Source of the DNA: Flavonifractor sp. An82
Lineage (GTDB): Bacteria; Bacillota; Clostridia; Oscillospirales; Oscillospiraceae
DNA length: 64,000 nt
NCBI RefSeq assembly: GCF_002159265.1
Contig: NZ_NFHG01000008.1
Span: 62,001 to 126,000 of the forward strand
Direction of reading: 5' to 3'
Shown: piece by piece, positions 26,930 to 34,939 of the stretch
Layout of the letters: each line of letters starts with the position of its first letter
Numbering within the stretch: position 1 is the first letter of the stretch
Position numbers and translations under genes: made by a program
The notes under the pieces: model-generated
Told to the model about the DNA's origin: nothing
The model's input: only the letters and a program-made list of their open reading frames with translations
Databases searched by the model: none

Positions 26930-27319
26930 TTATTCCTCGCTGTCCAGATCGATGTGGGCGTTAGCCGGATTGGCAGGCTTGACCACCTCCGGGTCCCGCA
27001 GCATGCTCAGAATGTGGGCGCCGGTGTTGATGGAGTCGTCCTCCACAAACTGCAGTTCCGGAGTATAGCGCAGCTGAAGGGCACGGCCCAGTTCCCGCCG
27101 CAGGTAGCCGCCGGCGGACTTCAGGCCCTTGACCACTTCCTTCACATCGCTCTTGTCCAGCACGCTGACATAGATCTTGGAATAGCGCAGGTCAGAGGTG
27201 GTGTCCACGCCGGTGATGGACACCAGCCCGTGGACCCGGGGATCCTTGACCGTGCGGATGAGGGTTGCCAGCTCCCGCTGGATCTCCTCGTTGATACGTC
27301 CGATACGATTACTTGCCAT
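26930..27319 (-). CDS. rbfA: Ribosome-binding factor A
   Basis: Binds the 30S subunit during late 16S rRNA maturation. A 129-residue KH-fold protein, starting MASNRIGRINEEIQRELA, with DPRVHGLVSITGVDTTSDLRYSKIYVSV and LGRALQLRYTPELQFVEDDS. Start ATG has TAGGAG upstream. It is separated from infB by 446 bp of repeats and hairpins, unusually far for this operon. Confidence 0.95.
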   Translation of the reverse strand: MASNRIGRINEEIQRELATLIRTVKDPRVHGLVSITGVDTTSDLRYSKIYVSVLDKSDVKEVVKGLKSAGGYLRRELGRALQLRYTPELQFVEDDSINTGAHILSMLRDPEVVKPANPANAHIDLDSEE

Positions 27320-27765
27320 ATATTTCTCCTATTACGCAATACAGACCCGCCCCCTCCTCAAATGAATTGGGGACGGAACGGGTCTGTTTGAATTTTAATG
27401 ATTGTAGCACCAGAAGTGACTCATTACACTTCGATTTGCTCCACCGCAGCGTTAAGAAGATTTGCCGGTGGCAAATCTTTAGCGTAGGCCGGCACGGCTA
27501 TGCCGGGCCGGTGGCACTCCGCAAGAAGCAGAATTACACCTCAATCTGCTCCATCAGGAAGGCTTCAATCACGTCGCCCGCTCCCAAACAATGCTCGCGC
27601 ATTGTTTGGGAACCCTTTCACTTTCTCTGCTCGGGCGAAATGAATCCGCCCTGCGCCAAGGTTTTGCCCTACGGCAAAACACTTGTGCGGCGCTAGCGCC
27701 GTCCCGCCTGCGGCGGGGCCCAAGGAGGGCGACCAAAAAATCTGTTCTGATAACAGGCTAAAAAA
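27320..27765. repeat. Repeat-rich interval with two extra copies of the infB 3' terminus
   Basis: A 446-bp gap inside the operon. 27534-27579 matches the true infB end (27766-27811) at 44 of 46 bases, and both differences are silent. 27424-27445 is a shorter copy still encoding EQIEV and stop. Between and after the copies lie hairpins: AAGATTTGCC/GGCAAATCTT (around 27456-27478), CCCAAACAATG/CATTGTTTGGG (around 27583-27610), GTTTTGCC/GGCAAAAC and GGCGCTAGCGCC. No gene is supported. Such terminal copies are what integration at a gene's 3' end leaves behind. Confidence 0.7.
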
Positions 27766-30132
27766 TTATACCTCAATCTGCTCCATCAGGAAGGCCTCAA
27801 TCACGTCGCCCTCCTTGATGTCCTGGAACTTCTCAAAGGTGATACCGCACTCGTAGCCGGCGGCAACCTCCTTCACGCTGTCCTTGAAGCGCTGGAGGGA
27901 GGCGATGGAGCCGTCGTAGATCACCACGTTGTCGCGCAGCAGGCGCATCTGAGCGCCCCGCTGCATTTTGCCGTTGGTGACATAGCAGCCGGCTACCATG
28001 CCCACGCCGGTGATGCGGAACACGTTGCGCACCTCGGCCTGGCCCAGCTCCACTTCCTTGAACTTGGGCGCCAGCATGCCCTTCATGGCCGTCTCGATCT
28101 CGTTGATGCAGTCGTAGATCACGCGGTACATCCGCATATCCACCTTGTTGCGGGCGGCGGTGTCCTTGGCGTTGGAGTCGGGACGGACGTTGAAGCCCAC
28201 GATGATGGCGTTGGAGGTGGTAGCCAGCATGACGTCGCTCTCGTTGATGGCACCCACCGCGCAGTGGATGACCCGCACCCGGACCTCCTCGTTGGAGATC
28301 TTCTCCAGGGAGGCCTTGACGGCCTCGGCGGAGCCCTGAACGTCGGCCTTGACGATGATATTCAGGGTCTTCATCTCACCGGCCTGGATCTGGCTGAACA
28401 GATCCTCCAGGCTCACCTTGCCCACCGGGCCGGAGGCGGCCATCTTCTGATCGTGCTTACGCTGCTCCACCAGCTCACGGGCCATGCGCTCGTCGTCCAC
28501 GGCGTGGAAGTCGTCGCCGGCGCCGGGCACCTCGCTCATGCCGATGATCTCAACTGGCACGGAGGGACCGGCCTCGGTGAGCTTCTCGCCCCGGGCGTTG
28601 GTCATGGCACGGACACGGCCCACGGCGGTACCGGCAATGATGATGTCGCCCTGGTGGAGAGTACCGTTCTGCACCAGCAGGGTGGCCACAGGGCCCCGGC
28701 CCTTGTCCAGACGGGCCTCGATGACGGCGCCGTGGGCAGAACGGTTGGGGTTGGCCTTCAGCTCCTGCATCTCGGCGGTCAGGTTGACCATCTCCAGCAG
28801 GTTGTCGATGCCCTCGCCGGTCTTGGCGGAAATGGGGCAGATAATGGTGTCGCCGCCCCACTCCTCGGGCACCAGCTCGTACTTGGTGAGCTGCTCCTTG
28901 ATGCGCTCGGGGTTGGCCTCCGGCTTATCCATCTTGTTGATGGCCACGATCACGGGGATCTGAGCGGCCTTGGCGTGGTTGATGGACTCCACGGTCTGGG
29001 GCATGATGCCGTCGTCGGCAGCCACCACCAGGATGGCCACGTCGGTAATCATAGCGCCGCGGGCACGCATGGCGGTGAAGGCCTCATGGCCGGGGGTATC
29101 CAGGAAGGTGATGGGCTTGCCGCCCACCTCCACCTGATAGGCGCCGATGTGCTGGGTGATGCCGCCGGCCTCGCCCGCAGCCACGTGGGCGTTGCGGATA
29201 TAGTCCAGCAGGGAGGTCTTGCCGTGGTCGACGTGGCCCATGACCACCACCACGGGGGCACGGGGGAGCAGATCCTCCTCCTTGTCCTCGGCGGTGTCGA
29301 TGAGGCGCTCCTCGATGGTGACAATGACCTCCTTCTCCACCTTGCAGCCCAGCTCCTCAGCAATGATGGCAGCGGTGTCGAAGTCGATGACGTCGGACAG
29401 GGAGGCCATGACGCCGTTCTTCATCAGGGTCTTGACCACCTCGGCGCCGGTCTTCTTCATGCGGGAAGCCAGCTCGCCCACGCCGATCTCATCGGGGATC
29501 TTGACGGTGAGGGGAGTCTTCTTGGCGATCTCCATCTGGAGCCGGCGCATCTTCTCCTGCTCCTCCTGGCGGCGCTTGTTGCCGCCCTGGAAGCCGCCCT
29601 TGCGCTGGTTGCGGCCCTGGAACTTCTGCTTGCCGGCCTGCATCTGCTTGGTCTTGCCGGCAGCCAGATCCTCCAGGCGCTGGTCGTACTTCTCCAGGTT
29701 GACGTTGCCGCTCTTGCGGGTGTCCACCACCTTCTTCTCAGGCACACGGGTGGTGGGACGGTTCTGCTGCTGGGGCTGCTGGGCCTTGGGCTGCTCAGCC
29801 TGAGCGGCGGGCTTGGCAGGGGCAGCGTTCTCCTTGGCGGGCTTGCCGGCCTTCTGGCCCTGCTGCTGGGCAGGCTGGGCCTTGGGCTGCTCGGCGGGCT
29901 GGGCGGGAGCGGCCTTGGGCTCCCGGTACACGTCGGCGTAGATGCTCTCGATGCTCTCCACCTGGTTGTGCTGGGTGAGATACTCAAAAATCAGGGACAG
30001 CTCCCGGTCACCCAGAGGCTGCATGTGGTTTTTCGGGGTCGTCGCGTATTTGGTCAGAATGTCGGTGATCTCCTTGGAGTTCTTGTTGAAATCCTTGGCC
30101 ACCTCATGCACACGATACTTGTTGTTCAGCAA
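27766..30132 (-). CDS. infB: Translation initiation factor IF-2
   Basis: GTPase that brings initiator tRNA to the 30S subunit. With start TTG 30132 it has 788 residues, beginning [23 protein letters not shown] lies 8 bases upstream, while the longer ATG frame (30237) has no ribosome-binding site and adds 35 atypical residues. After the IF2-N motif comes a low-complexity Pro/Ala/Gln/Lys linker (about 75-145), a second IF2-N region, then the G domain: [22 protein letters not shown]. The C-terminal domains end AFLMEQIEV. Confidence 0.96.
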   Translation of the reverse strand: MLNNKYRVHEVAKDFNKNSKEITDILTKYATTPKNHMQPLGDRELSLIFEYLTQHNQVESIESIYADVYREPKAAPAQPAEQPKAQPAQQQGQKAGKPAKENAAPAKPAAQAEQPKAQQPQQQNRPTTRVPEKKVVDTRKSGNVNLEKYDQRLEDLAAGKTKQMQAGKQKFQGRNQRKGGFQGGNKRRQEEQEKMRRLQMEIAKKTPLTVKIPDEIGVGELASRMKKTGAEVVKTLMKNGVMASLSDVIDFDTAAIIAEELGCKVEKEVIVTIEERLIDTAEDKEEDLLPRAPVVVVMGHVDHGKTSLLDYIRNAHVAAGEAGGITQHIGAYQVEVGGKPITFLDTPGHEAFTAMRARGAMITDVAILVVAADDGIMPQTVESINHAKAAQIPVIVAINKMDKPEANPERIKEQLTKYELVPEEWGGDTIICPISAKTGEGIDNLLEMVNLTAEMQELKANPNRSAHGAVIEARLDKGRGPVATLLVQNGTLHQGDIIIAGTAVGRVRAMTNARGEKLTEAGPSVPVEIIGMSEVPGAGDDFHAVDDERMARELVEQRKHDQKMAASGPVGKVSLEDLFSQIQAGEMKTLNIIVKADVQGSAEAVKASLEKISNEEVRVRVIHCAVGAINESDVMLATTSNAIIVGFNVRPDSNAKDTAARNKVDMRMYRVIYDCINEIETAMKGMLAPKFKEVELGQAEVRNVFRITGVGMVAGCYVTNGKMQRGAQMRLLRDNVVIYDGSIASLQRFKDSVKEVAAGYECGITFEKFQDIKEGDVIEAFLMEQIEV

Positions 30133-30237
30133 ATAAGCCACCTCCAACTGGTCGGCTTGCGCCAATAGGAAAACGCGGCGCTGCCGCTGCGCTTTCTTAT
30201 TGGAACAAGCCTGCTTGTTCCAATCTGTCTCAGCCAT
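30133..30237. repeat. Hairpin-bearing leader between ylxQ and infB
   Basis: Contains a perfect inverted repeat, TTGGAACAAGC and GCTTGTTCCAA (30200-30223, 2-base loop), and a GC-rich palindrome near 30173-30191. It is in frame with infB from an ATG at 30237 that lacks a ribosome-binding site. It is more likely untranslated leader than an N-terminal extension. Confidence 0.5.
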
Positions 30238-30244
30238 TTTGTTT

Positions 30245-30781
30245 TCATGGCTGCGGTTTCTTGATCGTCAGTTTGCCCTTGGGGGCAAAGGGTTTTACCT
30301 GCTTCTTGGCCGGGGGAGCACTCTGAGGCTCCTTGGCCGCCTTGGGGGGCGGGGCCCAGGGCTTCTTGTTCTTCTTCTGCAGGTTCTTTTCGTGGGCCCG
30401 CTGCTCCTTCTGCCGCTGGAGGGCCTTTCCGGCCTGGAGCTTCAGCTGTTCTGCCGCGGCGGAGCACCCCTCCGGGTCGGCGGCGGCCAGCTTGGCGGCA
30501 ATGGCGGCGGCCAGGCCCACATCGGTGAGGGCCAGCATGGTGCAGGCGGAGCGGCCCACCGCACCGCCCAGACCGCCCTTGGTATAGGGGGTGGTCAAAT
30601 GGGGCACCTTGCCGATCTCGGCAAAATGGGCCGCCCGGCGCAGGCTGTTGTCTGCGCCGTCGCAGGCGGTGAGGATCAGCTTGGCCTGATGGGCACGGGC
30701 GGCGGCGCCCACCGGCTCCTCGCCCACCTCCACACGGCCCGCCTTGCGGGCGATGCCCAGCAGATGCAGTACGCTATCCAT
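30245..30781 (-). CDS. ylxQ: L7Ae/L30e-like RNA-binding protein YlxQ with long basic tail
   Basis: An accessory RNA-binding protein of the nusA-infB operon. Residues 1-100 are the L7Ae/L30e fold ([46 protein letters not shown]). Residues about 115-178 form a Lys/Ala/Pro-rich basic tail ([30 protein letters not shown]). The tail makes it far longer than the usual ~100 residues. ATG 30781 overlaps ylxR by 8 bases; a longer start lies inside ylxR and lacks family similarity. Confidence 0.88.
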   Translation of the reverse strand: MDSVLHLLGIARKAGRVEVGEEPVGAAARAHQAKLILTACDGADNSLRRAAHFAEIGKVPHLTTPYTKGGLGGAVGRSACTMLALTDVGLAAAIAAKLAAADPEGCSAAAEQLKLQAGKALQRQKEQRAHEKNLQKKNKKPWAPPPKAAKEPQSAPPAKKQVKPFAPKGKLTIKKPQP

Positions 30782-31049
30782 CCTGATCGCCCTCCCGCAT
30801 CTGCTGTTCCAGGGCCTCATATACCTCGTCTGGCATGGGGGCGGAGAAGGCCCGCTCCAGCGCCCTGGCCTTCCGGGCCCGCTTCAGGCAGGCCTCGTCA
30901 GGGCACACATAGGCGCCCCGGCCCGGCTTTTTTCCTTTGAAATCCAGGGAGACCTCTCCCTCAGGGCTCTTCACCACCCGGATCAGCTCCTTCTTGGGCT
31001 TCATCTCCCGGCAGCCCACGCACTGGCGCATGGAAATCTTCTTGGGCAT
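30774..31049 (-). CDS. ylxR: YlxR-family RNA-binding protein (DUF448)
   Basis: A 91-residue protein, starting MPKKISMRQCVGCREMKPKKELIRVV, with GRGAYVCPDEACLKRARK. This is the DUF448 signature, a probable nucleic-acid-binding protein conserved between nusA and infB. ATG 31049 is chosen because AAGGGGGG lies 7 bases upstream; the ATG at 31073 has none. Confidence 0.92.
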   Translation of the reverse strand: MPKKISMRQCVGCREMKPKKELIRVVKSPEGEVSLDFKGKKPGRGAYVCPDEACLKRARKARALERAFSAPMPDEVYEALEQQMREGDQDG

Positions 31050-31088
31050 CCTTCTGCCCCCCTTCCATTGCATTTGATCACCGAGGAA

Positions 31089-32246
31089 TTACTCCTCAAT
31101 CTCGGCCTCGTCCTCCAGGATCACATCCTCCTCGTCCTCCACTTCCTCGTCAGCAGGGGCGGAGGCGGGCTTGATGTCGATCTTCCAGCCGGTCAGCTTG
31201 GCGGCCAGACGGGCGTTCTGGCCCTCCTTGCCGATGGCCAGGGAGAGCTGATCGTCGGGCACCACCACGCGGCAGGTCTTGCCCTCCTCATGGATGTCCA
31301 CGCTGATAACATCAGCGGGAGACAGGGCGGCAGCGATGTACACGGCGGGGTCCTCGGACCACTTGACGATGTCCACCTTCTCGCCGCGGAGCTCCTCCAC
31401 GATGTTGTTCACGCGCTGGCCCCGGGGACCCACGCAGGCGCCGATGGGGTCCACGTTTGGATCGGCGGACCAGACGGCCAGCTTGGTGCGGGAACCGGCC
31501 TCACGGGCGATGGACTTGACCTCCACGGTGCCGTCGTAGATCTCGGGCACCTCCATCTCGAACAGGCGCTTCACCAGGCCGGGATGGGTGCGGGAGATGA
31601 GGACCTGGGGCCCCTTGGTGGAACGGCGGACCTCCACCACGTACACCCGCAGGCGCATGCCCTCCACGTACTCCTCGCCCTTGACCTGCTCGCCGGCGGC
31701 CAGGAAGGCCTCGGTGGCCTCGCTGCCCGAGCCGATGCGCAGGCTGGCGGCGCCGGAGCGGGGATCGATGCGGGTGACCACACCGGTGAGGATCTCGTGC
31801 TCCTTGGAGGAGAACTCGTCGTACACCATGCCCCGCTCGGCCTCACGCATGCCCTGAATGATGACCTGACGGGCGGTCTGGGCGGCAATGCGGCCAAAGT
31901 CCCGGGTCTTGATCTCGATGCGGATCACGTCACCCAGCTGGGCCTGGGGCAGCTTGGAGCGAGCCATCTCCAGGCTCATCTCGGTGCAGGGGTTATCCAC
32001 CTCCTCCACCACGTCCTTCTTGACGAACATGCGGACGGTACCGGCCTCCTCGTCGGCCTCCACCACGATGTTGTCCCCGGCAGACTCATGGTCCCGCTTG
32101 TAGGCGGACACCAGGGCCTGGGTGATCTTATCCAGCATGTAGGCCTTGGGGATGCCCTTTTCCTTCTCAATCAGGTTGATGGCGGCGAAAAACTCCTTGC
32201 CGTCCAGCTCATTGGTCTTCTGCGCTTTGGCGTTCTTCTTCGGCAT
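31089..32246 (-). CDS. nusA: Transcription elongation/termination factor NusA
   Basis: Binds RNA polymerase and nascent RNA, controlling pausing and termination. A 385-residue protein: N-terminal polymerase-binding domain (about 1-130), S1 domain (about 135-200, LTGVVTRIDPRSGAASLRIG), then KH1 and KH2 (DPIGACVGPRGQRVNNIVEEL, LAIGKEGQNARLAAKLTGW). It ends in an acidic tail. It lacks the extra C-terminal repeats of proteobacterial NusA, as usual in Bacillota. Starts 51 bp after rimP. Confidence 0.97.
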   Translation of the reverse strand: MPKKNAKAQKTNELDGKEFFAAINLIEKEKGIPKAYMLDKITQALVSAYKRDHESAGDNIVVEADEEAGTVRMFVKKDVVEEVDNPCTEMSLEMARSKLPQAQLGDVIRIEIKTRDFGRIAAQTARQVIIQGMREAERGMVYDEFSSKEHEILTGVVTRIDPRSGAASLRIGSGSEATEAFLAAGEQVKGEEYVEGMRLRVYVVEVRRSTKGPQVLISRTHPGLVKRLFEMEVPEIYDGTVEVKSIAREAGSRTKLAVWSADPNVDPIGACVGPRGQRVNNIVEELRGEKVDIVKWSEDPAVYIAAALSPADVISVDIHEEGKTCRVVVPDDQLSLAIGKEGQNARLAAKLTGWKIDIKPASAPADEEVEDEEDVILEDEAEIEE

Positions 32247-32297
32247 AGCTCTGTCTCCTTATCCTCAACACGGGCGGTTCCTGTCCGCCCCTACATC

Positions 32298-32753
32298 TTA
32301 AAACCGCACGTACAGCCGGGTCTGAGCCACGTCCTTCTTGACGAAGGTCCTGGGTCCGTCCGCCGTGTCAATGGTCACGTCGCCGTTTTCATAGCCGGAG
32401 AGGATACCCACGTGGTCCTTCCGGCCGTCCACCGCCCGGTAGAGACGCACCTCCACCTCACTGCCCATGAAGGCGGCAAAATGCTCCGGCTTCTTCAGGG
32501 GCCGGTCGGCACCGGCGGAGGACACCTCCAGCACATAGCTGCCCTCGATGGGGTCGGCCTCGTCCAGGGCGTCGGACAGGGGGCGGCTCACCGCCTCGCA
32601 GTCGTTGATGGAGACGCCCTCCTCCTTGTCAATGTAGACCCGCAGGAACCACTGCCCCGCCTCACGGACGTATTCCACGTCCCACAGGGTGCAGCCGGCG
32701 GCCTCCACCAGGGGAGCCGCCAGGGTGGATACCAGCTCTGTTACCTTGGCCAT
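32298..32753 (-). CDS. rimP: Ribosome maturation factor RimP
   Basis: Needed for 30S assembly. A 151-residue protein of normal length, with ECDVEYV-type strand LWDVEYVREAGQWFLRVYID, ISINDCEAVSRPLSDALDEAD-like helix, and SYVLEVSSAGADRPLKKPEHF. First gene of the nine-gene operon. GGAGGTGG precedes the ATG, and a sigma-A promoter lies about 110 bp upstream. Confidence 0.95.
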   Translation of the reverse strand: MAKVTELVSTLAAPLVEAAGCTLWDVEYVREAGQWFLRVYIDKEEGVSINDCEAVSRPLSDALDEADPIEGSYVLEVSSAGADRPLKKPEHFAAFMGSEVEVRLYRAVDGRKDHVGILSGYENGDVTIDTADGPRTFVKKDVAQTRLYVRF

Positions 32754-32861
32754 AAGCCACCTCCGGCATAGGATGTAAATTTTTTACATTCCCCGTTTTT
32801 TCAATAAGAAAGAGCGGAGCCGTGACCCCACTCTCATCATACCTCTACTACTAACGTATGT

Positions 32862-32890
32862 ACTATACCACAAAGTGGTGTTTTGCGCAA
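32862..32890 (-). promoter_or_regulatory. Sigma-A promoter of the rimP-infB-ribF operon
   Basis: On the minus strand: TTGCGC (32890-32885), a 17-bp spacer and TATAGT (32867-32862). The ~105-base leader to rimP shows no riboswitch I recognise. Confidence 0.65.
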
Positions 32891-32937
32891 GGGTCTGCCG
32901 TGATTTTTTCCATTCCCGGCTTTTTTATTCCTTATAG

Positions 32938-32965
32938 TTGACATAATGGTACGCTCTGATACAAT
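32938..32965 (+). promoter_or_regulatory. Sigma-A promoter of the MoxR operon
   Basis: TTGACA (32938-32943), a 16-bp spacer and TACAAT (32960-32965), 38 bp before the MoxR start codon. Confidence 0.75.
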
Positions 32966-33003
32966 AGGACTTAGCTTTCAGATATCTTTAAGGAGGGCGG
33001 AAC

Positions 33004-33933
33004 ATGGACGGCAACAAACAGGCCCTGGAGATCCTGGGCGAAGTGAAGAAAGCGGTGGTCGGCAAGGACGACGTGCTGGCCAAGGTGCTGCTGGCCATTC
33101 TGGCCCGGGGCCACATTTTGTTGGAGGATATCCCCGGCGTGGGCAAGACCACCATGGCATTGGCTTTTTCCAAGGCTTTGAGCCTGAAATATAACCGGGT
33201 GCAGTTCACCCCCGACGTAATGCCCTCGGACATCACCGGTTTTTCCATCTACAACAAGGCCACCGGCGCCATGGAGTACCAGCCCGGCGCGGTGCTGTGC
33301 AACCTGTTTCTGGCAGACGAGCTCAACCGGGCCACCAGCCGCACCCAGTCTGCCCTGCTGGAGGCCATGGAGGAGGGTCAGGTCACCGTGGACGGGGTGA
33401 GCCATCCGGTGCCCCAGCCCTTCCTGGTCATCGCCACCCAGAACCCGGCGGGGGCCTCGGGCACCCAGCTGCTGCCCGACTCCCAGATGGACCGGTTTAT
33501 GATCCGCCTGTCCATCGGCTACCCCGCCCCGGCGGACGAGCTGGACATGGTGCGCCGCAAGCAGGGGGGCAATCCTCTGGACCAAGTGCGGCAGGTACTG
33601 GATCTGGCCGGTCTGGCCGCCCTGCGGGAGCAGGCCGACCGGGTGTATGTGTCCGATGAGGTGCTGGACTACATCATCCGGCTGGTAAACGCCACCCGCA
33701 GCCATCCCATGATCGTTCAGGGGGCCAGTCCCCGGGCCTCCCTGGCCCTCACCGCCATGGCCAAGGCGGCCGCCCTGGTGCTGGGCCGGGACTATGTGAA
33801 TCCGGAGGACGTGTCCATGGTCTTTGCCGACGTGGTGGCTCACCGGCTCATCCTCTCCCCCCGGGCGGAGGCCAGCGGCGGCTTTGATCTGTCGGAGATC
33901 CTCCGGCAGGTCCAGCCCCCCAAGATCGGGTGA
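33004..33933 (+). CDS. MoxR-family AAA+ ATPase
   Basis: A 309-residue chaperone-like ATPase. Walker A is GVGKTT within LLEDIPGVGKTTMALAF, Walker B is LFLADELNRA, and sensor 1 is VIATQNP. The C-terminal AAA lid is present. In bacteria such genes precede DUF58 and transglutaminase genes, as here, and are thought to remodel or activate partner complexes at the envelope. AAGGAGG precedes the ATG. Confidence 0.95.
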   Translation: MDGNKQALEILGEVKKAVVGKDDVLAKVLLAILARGHILLEDIPGVGKTTMALAFSKALSLKYNRVQFTPDVMPSDITGFSIYNKATGAMEYQPGAVLCNLFLADELNRATSRTQSALLEAMEEGQVTVDGVSHPVPQPFLVIATQNPAGASGTQLLPDSQMDRFMIRLSIGYPAPADELDMVRRKQGGNPLDQVRQVLDLAGLAALREQADRVYVSDEVLDYIIRLVNATRSHPMIVQGASPRASLALTAMAKAAALVLGRDYVNPEDVSMVFADVVAHRLILSPRAEASGGFDLSEILRQVQPPKIG

Positions 33934-33937
33934 GGCC

Positions 33938-34939
33938 ATGACTTCCCGTCGGATCCTGTACGCCGTTCTGGTGGCGGCGGCGGTATTGTTTCAAATTTTG
34001 TTCCGGTTCTACCTGTCCACCTTTATCCTGGTATTCATCCTCGTGCTGCCGGTGCTCTCCCTGCTGCTGGCCCTGCCCGGCCTGGCGGGGAACCGGCTGG
34101 AGATTCGGCCTGACAGCCCCTCCGTGGTACGGGGGGAGCAGGCCCAGTTCCGTATCTGCCTGCACACCCCCTCCCCCTTCCCCCTGATCCGGCCCCGGGT
34201 CAGACTGCGCTGGACCAACCAGCTCACCGGCGAGGAGGGACAGGCCCTGCTGGCGGCCTCCCCCACAAAGGAGGTCCCCCTGACTATCCCCGCCGACCAC
34301 TGCGGCCGGCTGGTATGCCGGGCGGAGCGGGCCTGGAGCTGCGATCTGCTGGGTCTCTTCCCTCTGCCCGTGGGGCGAGGGGAAGAGGGGGCCGTCCTGG
34401 TGCTGCCTCCCGCCCTGGAGCTGGACGACGCCCAGGAGCTCACCGGCGGTCAGAACGACGGGGTGGTGCTCCGTCCCCGGCCCGGCGGCGGTCCCGGCGA
34501 GGACTACGACCTGCGGGAGTACCGGGCGGGGGACCCCCTGCGTTCGGTCCATTGGAAGCTGTCCTCCAAGCTGGACGAGCTGGTGGTGCGGGAGACCCTG
34601 GAGCCCCAGCAGGCCGCCATTGTGGTGACCTACGACCACTTCGGCTCTCCCGAGGTGCTGGACCGCACCTTTGCTCAGCTGTGCGCCCTGTCCCGCTGGC
34701 TGCTGGACCGGGACCGGCCCCACCATATCCAGTGGGCCGCCCCTCTCACCGGTGTCATTGAGGACCGGCCGGTGGACGGAGAGCGGGCCCTGCTGGCCTG
34801 TCTGGAGCTGTCCTTCTCCACCCCGGCGCCCCAGGAGGGCCGCTCCATTCTGGACGGCGCCCTGCTGCTGCCCGCCGGATCGGGCAAGGTGCGCCATCTC
34901 CATGTGACGCCCGAGGGCGTGGAAGGAGGGGGACGATGA
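33938..34939 (+). CDS. DUF58-domain membrane protein
   Basis: A 333-residue protein with two N-terminal membrane helices (about 6-48) and a periplasmic-type or cytoplasmic beta region. The DUF58 signature DYDLREYRAGDPLRSVHWKLSSK lies near residue 190-212. ATG 33938 lies 4 bp after the MoxR stop. DUF58 proteins are usual partners of MoxR and of the downstream transglutaminase-like protein, suggesting one envelope complex (inference from gene order). Confidence 0.92.
   Translation: MTSRRILYAVLVAAAVLFQILFRFYLSTFILVFILVLPVLSLLLALPGLAGNRLEIRPDSPSVVRGEQAQFRICLHTPSPFPLIRPRVRLRWTNQLTGEEGQALLAASPTKEVPLTIPADHCGRLVCRAERAWSCDLLGLFPLPVGRGEEGAVLVLPPALELDDAQELTGGQNDGVVLRPRPGGGPGEDYDLREYRAGDPLRSVHWKLSSKLDELVVRETLEPQQAAIVVTYDHFGSPEVLDRTFAQLCALSRWLLDRDRPHHIQWAAPLTGVIEDRPVDGERALLACLELSFSTPAPQEGRSILDGALLLPAGSGKVRHLHVTPEGVEGGGR

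Noticed and set aside
28264-30168. 634-codon plus-strand frame opposite infB
   Set aside because: Low-complexity Leu/Gly/His shadow of the infB codon pattern in G+C-rich DNA; IF-2 motifs are on the minus strand.
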